Below are positions 36,041 through 43,796 of a stretch of DNA of 64,000 nucleotides, piece by piece. Position 1 is the first letter of the stretch. The number at the start of each line of letters is the position of its first letter. The notes under the pieces are model-generated. The model saw only the letters and a list, made by a program, of their open reading frames with translations, did no database searches and was not told the origin of the DNA. The stretch is from Pelagibius sp965227505 (GTDB taxonomy: Bacteria > Pseudomonadota > Alphaproteobacteria > Kiloniellales > Kiloniellaceae): assembly GCF_965227505.1 (NCBI RefSeq), contig NZ_OZ245757.1, positions 248,001-312,000 of the forward strand, read 5' to 3'. The translations under genes and the position numbers were made by a program.

Positions 36041-36058
36041 TGGCGGATGGGGTGGGAT
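36041..36058 (+). repeat. Putative right attachment site in the tRNA-Ser 3' end
   Basis: The last 18 nt of the tRNA-Ser gene (T-arm end, acceptor strand and CCA), identical to 33299-33316. Confidence 0.6.
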
Positions 36059-36130
36059 TCGAACCCACGAGACGCTCTCACGCCTGCCGGTTTTCAAGAC
36101 CGGTGCCTTCAACCACTCGGCCACCCATCC
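36041..36130 (-). tRNA. tRNA-Ser (anticodon UGA)
   Basis: 90 nt including an encoded CCA. The 7-bp acceptor stem GGATGGG/CCCATCC, D-arm GCC...GGC, anticodon stem CCGGT/ACCGG with loop CTTGAAA (anticodon TGA), long class II variable arm (18 nt), and T-arm GTGGG-TTCGAAT-CCCAC are all intact. It reads UCA codons (and probably others of the UCN box). It is the apparent integration target for the element to its left. Confidence 0.97.
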
Positions 36131-36364
36131 TCTGCGCCCGAACAACGGCCGCCCGGGCCCGCTTCATGAGGCCGGCGGGCGAGAGGTAGCAAAGCCCGCG
36201 GAGCCTGGAAACCCCGAAAAGCCCCATCCTGTGTCAGGGCCCAGCTTTGGGGCATTCCGGCAGACCCCGCTCCCGCGCAGATCAGCCCTGCGGCTTTCAC
36301 CCCTCGCACCCGGGGGCGGCGGCGACTAAACTGGCGGCAACGGATGCTTATGCAGGAGGCTGCC

Positions 36365-37108
36365 ATGCCGGACAGTGCCGATCTTCCGGGTCTCACCGAA
36401 CACCTGGCCGCCGCCATGCCGGTGGCGCCGGCGCAGCTGGACCTGGGTGCCGAGGCGACCGGGCTGGTCATCGTCGACGAGGTCAACGGCTTTGCAACCG
36501 TGGGCGCCGGCAACCTGGCGCCGCCGGCGCCCAATGCCCAGGTGAGCACCATGGTGGCGGAGACCGATCGCCTGGCCCGGGCCTTCAGCGAGCGGAGATG
36601 GAAGATCCTGGCCTTTCTCGATACCCACGAGCCCGGCAAGCCGGAGCCGCCCTATCCGCCGCACTGCGAGGCCGGGACGGGGGAGGAGAATCTGGTACCG
36701 GAACTGGCCTGGCTGGAGAACGATCCCCACACCACCCTGGTCCGCAAGGACTGCATCAACGGTTTTGTCGGCGCCATCCGGCCGGACGGCAGCAATGCGG
36801 TGGTCGACTGGGTGAACGCCGCCGGGCTGCAAAGGGTGCTGGTGGTGGGCATCTGTACGGACATCTGCGTGATGGACTTTGTCCTGACGCTCCTTTCGGC
36901 GCGTAACCACGACCTCATGCCCAGCCTGAAAGACATCTCGGTCTACACCAAGGGCTGTGCCACTTACGACCTGCCCATGGCCGCCGTGGAGAGCCTTGGC
37001 CTGCCACGCACGGCGGCGCATCCGCAGGATCCGACGCACCACATGGGGCTTTATTTCATGGCCTCGCGCGGTGCAGAGATCGTCGACCGGGTGACCCTTC
37101 CGTCCTGA
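36365..37108 (+). CDS. Isochorismatase-family cysteine hydrolase, nicotinamidase-like
   Basis: 247 aa. A catalytic triad is visible: Asp in GLVIVDEVNGFATVG, Lys in TTLVRKDCINGF and Cys in VVGICTDICVMDFVLTLL. The substrate-channel residues and overall layout resemble plant-type nicotinamidases (nicotinamide to nicotinate, NAD salvage). Start at ATG 36365 with AGGAGG 5 nt before. Another cysteine hydrolase of the family cannot be excluded. Confidence 0.88.
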   Translation: MPDSADLPGLTEHLAAAMPVAPAQLDLGAEATGLVIVDEVNGFATVGAGNLAPPAPNAQVSTMVAETDRLARAFSERRWKILAFLDTHEPGKPEPPYPPHCEAGTGEENLVPELAWLENDPHTTLVRKDCINGFVGAIRPDGSNAVVDWVNAAGLQRVLVVGICTDICVMDFVLTLLSARNHDLMPSLKDISVYTKGCATYDLPMAAVESLGLPRTAAHPQDPTHHMGLYFMASRGAEIVDRVTLPS

Positions 37109-37289
37109 CGCCAAGCCCGGCGGCGATTGCTTTCCCGCCACTCTTTGATCGGCTTTTCCGAAGCCGATGGCGCTGCCTCCGGCCACGTCATAGCTCTCTG
37201 TTTGGGACAGGAGTCCGCCGGCCGGGGATCCGCAAACCGGCGTTCTTGAGCCGACATCAGGGAACGGATTGGCTGGAAAGGACGCTGCA

Positions 37290-38309
37290 ATGCCCAGCAC
37301 GATGAAAGCCGCGGTCGTAACCGACTTCGGTAAGCCGCTCGATATACGGGAAGTGGAGAAGCCAAGCGCGCAGGACGGCAAGATCGTCGTCAAGATCGCC
37401 GCCAGCGGCGTTTGTCACACCGACCTTCACGCAGCCCAGGGCGACTGGCCGGTGAAGCCCAAGCCGCCGTTCATTCCGGGCCACGAAGGCGTCGGCATCG
37501 TCGCCGAGGTGGGCAAGGGCGTCACCGCGGTGAAGGAGGGCGACCGGGTCGGCGTGCCCTGGCTTCATACGGCCTGCGGCCACTGCCACCACTGTGTGGG
37601 CGGCTGGGAAACGCTGTGCGGCGACCAGGCAAACACCGGCTACAGCGTCAACGGCGGCTTTGCGGAGTACGTGCTGGCCGATCCCGGCTACGTCGGCCAT
37701 CTGCCCGATGGCCTCGATTTCGCGCCGGGGGCGCCGATCCTCTGTGCCGGGGTCACGGTCTACAAGGGCCTGAAGGAAACCGAGGCGAAGCCGGGCCAGA
37801 CGGTGGCGATCGTGGGCATCGGCGGGCTCGGACAACTGGCGGTTCAATACGCGAAGGCCATGGGTTTTCATGTCATCGCCGTCGACATCGCCGAAGACAA
37901 GCTCGCCCTCGCAAAAGAGTCCGGGGCCGATCAGGTCATCAATGCCGCCACCACCGACGCGGCGGCGGAGGTTCAAAAGGGCGGCGGCGTGGAAGGCGCG
38001 GTGGTGACAGCGGTTTCCCGCGAGTCCTTTGGTCAGGCGGTCGGCATGCTGGGCCGCGGCGGGACTATGAGCCTGGTCGGGCTGCCGCCGGGCGGCTTCG
38101 AACTGCCGATCTTCGAAGTGGTGCTGATGCGCAAGACCATCCGCGGGTCCATCGTCGGCACCCGCAATGACCTGTCCGAGGCCCTGCAGTTTGCCGCCGA
38201 AGGCAAGGTCGCCTCGCGTTACTCGACGGAAAGTCTGGACGACATCAACGCCATCTTCTCCCGCATGGAGGCGGGGAAGATCAACGGCCGTATCGTCATG
38301 GAGATCTGA
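37290..38309 (+). CDS. adhP: Zinc-dependent alcohol dehydrogenase AdhP
   Basis: 339-aa class I-like alcohol dehydrogenase. Catalytic zinc ligands in ASGVCHTDLHAAQGDWP and GHEGVGIV, structural zinc Cys/His in HTACGHCHHCVGGWETLC, and NAD-binding VGIGGLGQLAVQYAKAMG. One structural-zinc Cys position reads His (CGHCHHC instead of CGxCxxC), still compatible with zinc. Start at ATG 37290 with GAAAGGA upstream. Its 3' end overlaps the convergent methyltransferase gene by 14 nt. Confidence 0.94.
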   Translation: MPSTMKAAVVTDFGKPLDIREVEKPSAQDGKIVVKIAASGVCHTDLHAAQGDWPVKPKPPFIPGHEGVGIVAEVGKGVTAVKEGDRVGVPWLHTACGHCHHCVGGWETLCGDQANTGYSVNGGFAEYVLADPGYVGHLPDGLDFAPGAPILCAGVTVYKGLKETEAKPGQTVAIVGIGGLGQLAVQYAKAMGFHVIAVDIAEDKLALAKESGADQVINAATTDAAAEVQKGGGVEGAVVTAVSRESFGQAVGMLGRGGTMSLVGLPPGGFELPIFEVVLMRKTIRGSIVGTRNDLSEALQFAAEGKVASRYSTESLDDINAIFSRMEAGKINGRIVMEI

Positions 38310-38817
38310 GCGGGTCCAGGTCTACACGCCTTGCGGCGAGGGCCTGGTCTTCGCAGCGGATGCGGATCGTCAGGATCAGCGCATTGGCGGCCGAGAAGAT
38401 CAGCGCCAGTTCCCAGGCGCCGAAGGCCAGCGGCAGGACCAGGATTTCCCCGGCCACAACGACATAGTTGGGGTGGCGCAACAGGCGGTAGGGGCCCTTG
38501 CGGACCAGGGGCGCCGACGGCAGCGTGATGATGCGCGTGGTCCAATACCGTCCGAGGCTGGCCAGCACCCAGAGCCGCAGGCCCTGCAGAATGACGAAGA
38601 CCGCCAGAAGCGCCCAGTTCGGCGGCGTCTCGGCCGGAACGAAAATCGCGAGGGCGGCCAGCCAGGCGGCGTGGAGACCGACCAGAAAAGGGTAATGGCC
38701 GGCACCCACTTCCTGACCGCCCTCGGCCAGCAGGCGCCGGGTGTTGCGCTGCGCGTAGACCAGTTCCCCCAGGCGCTGCAGCGCCACCAGGGCCAGAACG
38801 ATCCAGAGCACGCTCAT
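38296..38817 (-). CDS. ICMT-like membrane methyltransferase (BpsB-type)
   Basis: 173-aa integral membrane methyltransferase of the isoprenylcysteine carboxyl methyltransferase superfamily. Signature RKGPYRLLRHPNYVVVAGEILVLPLAFGAW and C-terminal RIRCEDQAL. It immediately follows a type III polyketide synthase gene on the same strand (4-nt gap). By analogy with Bacillus BpsA/BpsB and Streptomyces SrsA/SrsB it probably methylates the polyketide product. It overlaps adhP by 14 nt at the 3' end. Confidence 0.87.
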   Translation of the reverse strand: MSVLWIVLALVALQRLGELVYAQRNTRRLLAEGGQEVGAGHYPFLVGLHAAWLAALAIFVPAETPPNWALLAVFVILQGLRLWVLASLGRYWTTRIITLPSAPLVRKGPYRLLRHPNYVVVAGEILVLPLAFGAWELALIFSAANALILTIRIRCEDQALAARRVDLDPLRSP

Positions 38818-38821
38818 GGCT

Positions 38822-39913
38822 TCAGGCTTCCAGGATCTGGAAGCCGGCGGTGAAGCCGGGCCCCAGGGCCGTCATCACATAGCGGCCGCGGAGGCCCGCC
38901 GCGCGCATACGCTCCAGCACGAAGAGCACGGTCACCGCCGACATGTTGCCGAAGTCGCGCAGCACAGAGCGCGCATCTTTCAGCGCGCCGTTCTCCAGTC
39001 CGAAGACCTCCTCCAAGGCCGCGATCACCTTGGCGCCGCCGGGATGGCAGATATAGCCGTCGATGTCGTCGCGGCTGAGGCCCTCTTGTGCCAGAAACCC
39101 GTCGAGCGCCGTTCCCAGGCGCTCGCGGACGAGGGCGGGGATGTCCCGGGAGAACAGGACTCCCAGTCCGTCGTTCTCCACAGTCCAGCCCATAACGTCC
39201 AGGGAGGCGGGCCAGGTGAACTCGCCGCCGGCGGTCAGCCGCGGCCCTTGGGTCACCCTTTCCGGAACCGTGCCGCCCGGGCGCGCGCCTCCGGGAGTTG
39301 CGGCGTCGGGTTCCGGCGCTTCCAGCAGCACCGCGGCTGCGCCGTCGCCGAACAAGGCCGTGGCGATGACGTTGCTCTTGGAGCGGTCGTTGGCACGGAA
39401 GGTGAGGGCGCAGAGCTCCACCACCAGGCAGAGGATCCGCGTGCCGGGCGCGGCTCGCGCCATGGCCGCCGCACGGGACAGGCCGACAACGCCACCCGCG
39501 CAACCCAGCCCGAAAATCGGCAGCCGTTTCAGGTCGCTGCGAAAGGCCAGGCGGTTCATCAGATGGGCATCCAGGCTGGGCGTCGCCACGCCGGTGGTGG
39601 AGACGGTGACCAGGCCGTCCACGGCTTCCGGCCCCAATCCCGCCTGCGCCAGGCAGTCCAGGGCCGCTTGCTCGAGGAGTTCCACGGCGTTGTCGATGAA
39701 CAGCTGGTTGCGCGTCTTCCAGTCGCTGGGCGTGAGGTACCAGTCGATGGGCATGCAGGACCGGCGGGTCAGAATCCCGGCGTTGTCGAAAGCCGGCAGC
39801 AGACGGTCGATGTCGAGACGGCGGCCGGCAAAGAGATGCTTGACCCGGCGGACGACATCTTCTTGCCGCAGGGTGTAGCTGGGCACGGCTGTGGCGAGGG
39901 CCTGAAGGGTCAC
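38822..39913 (-). CDS. bpsA: Type III polyketide synthase (chalcone synthase superfamily)
   Basis: 363 aa from a GTG start. The thiolase-fold triad is present: Cys in IFGLGCAGGVVGLSRA, His in GYICHPGGAKVI, Asn in DFGNMSAVTVLFVLERM. It should condense malonyl-CoA on a fatty acyl or similar starter to an alkylpyrone or alkylresorcinol; the partner ICMT-type methyltransferase follows directly. The frame stays open upstream past the GTG, and a clear AGGAG lies 88 nt before it without any ATG/GTG/TTG at the usual distance, so the true start is unclear. The symbol refers to the Bacillus BpsA-like type only. Confidence 0.9.
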   Translation of the reverse strand: MTLQALATAVPSYTLRQEDVVRRVKHLFAGRRLDIDRLLPAFDNAGILTRRSCMPIDWYLTPSDWKTRNQLFIDNAVELLEQAALDCLAQAGLGPEAVDGLVTVSTTGVATPSLDAHLMNRLAFRSDLKRLPIFGLGCAGGVVGLSRAAAMARAAPGTRILCLVVELCALTFRANDRSKSNVIATALFGDGAAAVLLEAPEPDAATPGGARPGGTVPERVTQGPRLTAGGEFTWPASLDVMGWTVENDGLGVLFSRDIPALVRERLGTALDGFLAQEGLSRDDIDGYICHPGGAKVIAALEEVFGLENGALKDARSVLRDFGNMSAVTVLFVLERMRAAGLRGRYVMTALGPGFTAGFQILEA

Positions 39914-40234
39914 GGCGGGGATGGCAGTTTCCAGCGGCGCGGGCTCCGCCCGTCTGGCGCTGTGAAGATCGACGGCGGTGATGGTTATCTCCTGTCGACT
40001 TGGCGGCGCTGCGACAGGCTGCTTGCGGCTGGCGGCGCTGCGGATTTGCCCTTCTGCTTTATCTACGTGTCCTCGGCGGCCCCGGTTTCAATGGAAATCG
40101 CAGTGGGAGCGCAGGCACGGGAAGCCGCGTTAAGCCCTCGTTAAGGACAGACCTTAACGAGCGCAGAGACTTGTCGTGCTATGCTCGATCCCGGCTCAGG
40201 AAGAGCCCCCGCACGAGTGGAATGGTAGGTAGCC
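39914..40234. other. Divergent intergenic region
   Basis: 321 nt between the polyketide synthase and the exported protein gene. It contains the TTAA-type motif and palindrome at 40130-40161 and otherwise nothing recognised. Confidence 0.5.
40130..40161. promoter_or_regulatory. CtrA-like TTAA-N7-TTAA site overlapping a palindrome
   Basis: TTAAGCCCTCGTTAA (40130-40144) fits the alphaproteobacterial CtrA spacing TTAA-N7-TTAA. It overlaps a perfect 10-bp inverted repeat, CTCGTTAAGG (40137-40146) and CCTTAACGAG (40152-40161), with a 5-nt loop. It lies 73 nt upstream of the exported-protein start. CtrA binding is inference. Confidence 0.45.
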
Positions 40235-40681
40235 ATGCGTAAGCTCTTGAAAACGTCCGCCTTTCTGGCGGCTGTGCTGGTGTTTGGCGGCGCTGGCGCT
40301 GCCGTCGATGCGGCGGACCTGCTTTCCACCCATCCGACCCACTACAAGCAACACCTCGGCGGCGGCTCGGCCAGCGGCGGGGCGCTTGGCCGTAAAACCA
40401 ACCAGGCACGCGCCGGGTCGCGGCTGCTGGTCCGCGACGAGGGCCGACTCCAGGAGAAGTGGGTGCTGAGCGCGGACCTGTCCCAGGCCTGCCGCCAGCG
40501 GCTTTTCCGCCAGAAACGCGATAACTTCTATATCGGCCAGGTCGGGGGGGTCGTCTACGGGGCTGCCGTCGGCGGCCACGGAAGCCTGGTCGATCGTGCG
40601 AAAATGGCGGAAAACCAAGTGATTTATCTGTTCCGCGGGCAGGGCACGACGGACTGTCGCGTCTATCACCGGACGAAATAG
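40235..40681 (+). CDS. Exported protein of unknown function
   Basis: 148 aa with a signal peptide (residues 1-26, ending DA-A). The mature part is basic and glycine-rich at first (GGGSASGGALGRK) and then has two Cys residues (SQACRQRL, TTDCRVYH) that could form a disulphide. No family is recognised. It has a possible CtrA-type site upstream and stands alone before a strong terminator. Confidence 0.7.
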   Translation: MRKLLKTSAFLAAVLVFGGAGAAVDAADLLSTHPTHYKQHLGGGSASGGALGRKTNQARAGSRLLVRDEGRLQEKWVLSADLSQACRQRLFRQKRDNFYIGQVGGVVYGAAVGGHGSLVDRAKMAENQVIYLFRGQGTTDCRVYHRTK

Positions 40682-40791
40682 AGCGAAAATTCACGAATCT
40701 TTAAGTCGTTAACCATTTGTTTACCAAGTTGGCTGCACACTGCGCTCACGGTTCATCGACCGTCTCCTGAAATTGATTGCATCGACCTCTC

Positions 40792-40820
40792 AAAAGCCCC
40801 GCCTCCCCGGCGGGGCTTTT
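40792..40820. terminator. Strong bidirectional terminator
   Basis: Perfect 12-bp stem (AAAAGCCCCGCC / GGCGGGGCTTTT) with a 5-nt loop, T-run on the plus strand (CTTTTCCTT) and A-run before it. Confidence 0.85.
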
Positions 40821-40988
40821 CCTTAGGAAATGAGGCGGGGACAGCAGCGGGGCCGGCCGATTCGCAAGCCGCTCGCGAGAACGCTGTGCGATGCCTTTCG
40901 CGCCAGCGGCGAAGAACGGCGGGCATGCTTGCCTGGAGGGCTTGGCATGGTACATAGGGCGGCTTCATGGTTAAGGGGCAGTGGGCAC

Positions 40989-41246
40989 ATGCGGTTCTTC
41001 TTCTCCCTCTCGGCGGTCTTGATGACGCTCGCGCTCGCGGGCTGTTTTGCGCCGAGCAAGGCCGACCTGATCAAGAAAGCCGAAGGCGCATCGACGAAGG
41101 CCGAACTGGAATCGGCACTGGGCGAACCCAGCGACGTCTCGAAACTCGGTCCGATCGAGAAGTGGACCTACAAGGCCTCCGACGGCGCGGTTGTCTTCGT
41201 CCTTGCAGGCGACACCATCACCCTGGAGGTGACGGAAGGGCCGTAG
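40989..41246 (+). CDS. Small lipoprotein, SmpA/BamE-like
   Basis: 85 aa. Signal sequence with lipobox LALAGC (Cys19 lipidated) and a short domain AELESALGEPSDVSKLGPIEKWTYKASDGAVVFVL that resembles the beta-lactamase-inhibitor-like/SmpA-OmlA fold. The start was set at ATG 40989, just before the signal peptide. AAGGGG is about 12 nt upstream. Probably outer-membrane anchored; no precise role. Confidence 0.7.
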   Translation: MRFFFSLSAVLMTLALAGCFAPSKADLIKKAEGASTKAELESALGEPSDVSKLGPIEKWTYKASDGAVVFVLAGDTITLEVTEGP

Positions 41247-41408
41247 GCACGGCGCCGCGCCTCTCCCTCTCGCCCTTCCGCGCCGATTGCCAAGACTCCT
41301 GGGCCTGTGGCACAAGGGCCGTTAACCAAAGTCTGCCATCATGCCGGTTTCCGCCATCATGACTGCTTTGCCTGTGGCACTGCATAACCCCGCGAGGACC
41401 ATCCGTTC

Positions 41409-42641
41409 ATGACAGGCCCGACCCGTTGCGCCCGCTTCCTTGTTTTGGTGATCTGCCTGTTGGCTGCTGTTGGGATCAACGTCCAGCGCGCCACAGCCAA
41501 CCCCTCCGCTGGCAATGCCGATCAGGGATTCACCCAGTGGCTGCAGGAACTGCGGCAGGAGGCGCTCGCCATGGGGCTCAGCGCCGCCACGGTCGATGCG
41601 GCTTTGAAGGACGTGACGCCGGTGGCCCGGGTGATCGAGCAAGACCGCAGTCAGCGGGAATTCACCCTGACCTTTACCCGCTATCTCCGCTCCAGCGTGA
41701 CCGAGACCCGGGTCGAGCGGGCACAGCGGCTGATGGCGGAGCATCGCGAACTGCTGCAGCGCGTGGAGGCGCGCTACGGGGTTCAGCCGCGGTTTCTGGT
41801 CTCCTTTTGGGGGCTTGAAAGCAATTTCGGCGACTACACCGGGGGCTTTTCGGTGATCCGGGCGCTCGCGACCTTGGCGCACGATTCGCGGCGCAGCGCG
41901 TTCTTCCGCGCGGAGCTGCTCTACGCCCTCAGAATCCTGGACGAAGGGCACATTACGCTCGACCGCATGACGGGGTCCTGGGCCGGGGCGATGGGGCAGG
42001 TCCAGTTCATCCCCTCGACTTTCGTGAATTTCGCCGTCGACTTCGACGGGGACGGCCGGCGTGACATCTGGAACAGCCTGCCGGATATCTTCGCCTCGGC
42101 TGCGAACTATCTCTCCCAGGAGGGCTGGCGTGGCGACGAGACCTGGGGCAGGGAGGTCGCCCTGCCGCCCGGTTTCGACTTCGGCCTTGCCAGCCTCAAG
42201 CTTTCCAAGCCGCTTGCAGACTGGTCCCAGGTTCACGGCATTCGCAAGGCCGACGGCAACCCGCTGCCCAAGGCAGACCTGGACGCATCCATCGTTTTGC
42301 CCTCGGGCCATCGCGGGCCCGCCTTTCTCGTCTACCGGAACTACCGCACCATCCTGATCTGGAACCGATCGATCCTCTACGCTCTGGCGGTCGGACATCT
42401 TGCGGACCGGATTGTCGGGGCGGCCCCGCTGGCGGCGCTGCCGGACGAACAGCCGATCAGCCTGAAGGCGATTGAGGAGATGCAGGCGCTGTTGAACGCG
42501 AAAGGATTCGATGCCGGCGAGCCGGACGGCCTTGTCGGTCGCCAGACGCGCGCAGCGCTGAGTGCCTACCAGCGCGCTATCGGCGTTCCGGCGGACGGCT
42601 ATCCGACGGCGGAGATCATCGAGCGCTTGAGGCGGGACTAG
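41409..42641 (+). CDS. mltB: Lytic murein transglycosylase, MltB family
   Basis: 410 aa, exported (signal to about residue 31). The SLT/MltB domain has its catalytic Glu in VSFWGLESNFGDYTGG and the motif GSWAGAMGQVQFIPSTF. A C-terminal peptidoglycan-binding domain_1 follows (AIEEMQALLNAKGFDAGEPDGLVGRQTRAALSAYQRAIG). It cleaves glycan strands in cell-wall turnover. It precedes RlpA and the carboxypeptidase in a wall-remodelling run. Confidence 0.93.
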   Translation: MTGPTRCARFLVLVICLLAAVGINVQRATANPSAGNADQGFTQWLQELRQEALAMGLSAATVDAALKDVTPVARVIEQDRSQREFTLTFTRYLRSSVTETRVERAQRLMAEHRELLQRVEARYGVQPRFLVSFWGLESNFGDYTGGFSVIRALATLAHDSRRSAFFRAELLYALRILDEGHITLDRMTGSWAGAMGQVQFIPSTFVNFAVDFDGDGRRDIWNSLPDIFASAANYLSQEGWRGDETWGREVALPPGFDFGLASLKLSKPLADWSQVHGIRKADGNPLPKADLDASIVLPSGHRGPAFLVYRNYRTILIWNRSILYALAVGHLADRIVGAAPLAALPDEQPISLKAIEEMQALLNAKGFDAGEPDGLVGRQTRAALSAYQRAIGVPADGYPTAEIIERLRRD

Positions 42642-42718
42642 CGGCGCAGGATTGGCTGCAAGATCAGCGGCGTCCAGTTGTCCCCGGGCGTCAGGCAGGG
42701 AGAGGTCACGACACATCC

Positions 42719-43714
42719 ATGGATCGCGGTGCATTCCTGAACAGAGAGCAGGGCTTTGGGCGCAGTCGCTCGCTGGCTGCCTCCATCCTGGCGCTGGCTG
42801 TCCTGGCCGGCTGTGCCGAAACCGAACTGGCCGTGCACAACGCAAAGCGGTTCCAGAGCCCGCCGGGCGCAGCGACGGAAACCCTTGGCGACTACAAGGT
42901 CGGCAAGCCCTACCAGATCAAGAACGTCTGGTACTACCCGCGGGTCGACTACAGCTACGACGAGACCGGCATCGCTTCCTGGTATGGTCCGGGCTTTCAC
43001 GGCAAGCGCACGGCCAATGGCGAGATCTACGATCAGAATGCGATGACGGCAGCCCACCGCACCCTGCCGATGCCCTCCCTGGTCCAGGTCACGAACCTTG
43101 AAAACGGGCGGTCGATCCAGGTGCGGATCAACGACCGCGGGCCCTTCGCCCATGGCCGCATCATCGATCTTTCAAAGAAGGGAGCCGAGCTTCTGGGCTT
43201 CGTGCGCCAGGGAACCGCGCGCGTCCGGGTCCAGATTCTGGAGCCCGAAAGCCGGCAGCTTGTCGCCAGGGCGCAGGGCGTCGAAGTGGCCAGCGATGCG
43301 CCCTCGGCCGCGCCGGTGGAGACGGTTGCCGTCCAGGATTTGCCGCCGGCCGGAGCGGCGGCACCGGCCGCGCCGCGTCCCGAGCGGGTCCGAACCGCCT
43401 CGGTGCAGCCCTTGGGCGCCGGTGACCGGGAGGCTCTTGCGCTGACCACGCCCGAACCCCTGGTGACCCAGCAGACCCCGCGCCGAACCCGGCTCTACGT
43501 CCAGGCCGGCGCCTTCACGCAGATCGCCAATGCCGAGCGGCTGCGGGCGCGGCTGGCTTCTGTGGGCAACGTCCAGATCTCCCGCGCGGTGGTGGGGGAT
43601 ACCCGGTTCTTCCGCGTGCGCCTGGGGCCGCTGCGGGACGTTAACACCGCCGACCAGACCCTGGACCTGCTTCTGAGAAACGGGTTTACCAATTCCAAGG
43701 TGGTGGTCGAATGA
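42719..43714 (+). CDS. rlpA: RlpA-family septal lytic transglycosylase
   Basis: 331-aa lipoprotein (lipobox LAVLAGC, Cys32). It has a double-psi beta-barrel (GIASWYGPGFHGKRTANGEIYD, RINDRGPFAHGRIIDLS), a low-complexity linker and a C-terminal SPOR domain (RLYVQAGAFTQIANAERLRARL, RFFRVRLGPL) that binds denuded septal peptidoglycan. Likely acts at division sites. It is co-directional with MltB and the D,D-carboxypeptidase. Confidence 0.93.
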   Translation: MDRGAFLNREQGFGRSRSLAASILALAVLAGCAETELAVHNAKRFQSPPGAATETLGDYKVGKPYQIKNVWYYPRVDYSYDETGIASWYGPGFHGKRTANGEIYDQNAMTAAHRTLPMPSLVQVTNLENGRSIQVRINDRGPFAHGRIIDLSKKGAELLGFVRQGTARVRVQILEPESRQLVARAQGVEVASDAPSAAPVETVAVQDLPPAGAAAPAAPRPERVRTASVQPLGAGDREALALTTPEPLVTQQTPRRTRLYVQAGAFTQIANAERLRARLASVGNVQISRAVVGDTRFFRVRLGPLRDVNTADQTLDLLLRNGFTNSKVVVE

Positions 43715-43796
43715 CGCAGCAAGGCAGGCTTCTGCTGACCGTCCATCACCATGCTCATCACGGACCGGCATTTGGCGCGCTGGAGGTAGCCGCACG

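Larger units (their letters stand above)
33299..36058. mobile_element. Decayed integrated element at tRNA-Ser
   Basis: About 2.76 kb bounded by an 18-bp exact direct repeat. The right copy is the 3' end of an intact tRNA-Ser, and the left copy is in the same orientation, the layout left by integration into a tRNA 3' end. Inside are fragments of a serine recombinase next to the tRNA, a fragment of an accessory hypothetical gene at the left edge, a GNAT gene of lower GC than its surroundings, a YHS-domain gene and palindromes. No intact integrase remains. The repeat could be coincidental, as noted in the findings. Confidence 0.6.

Noticed and set aside
35951..36329. Plus-strand frames ending ...GWDSNPRDALTPAGF and GGIRTHETLSR
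   Set aside because: These are translations of the antisense of the tRNA-Ser gene, a common false gene call.
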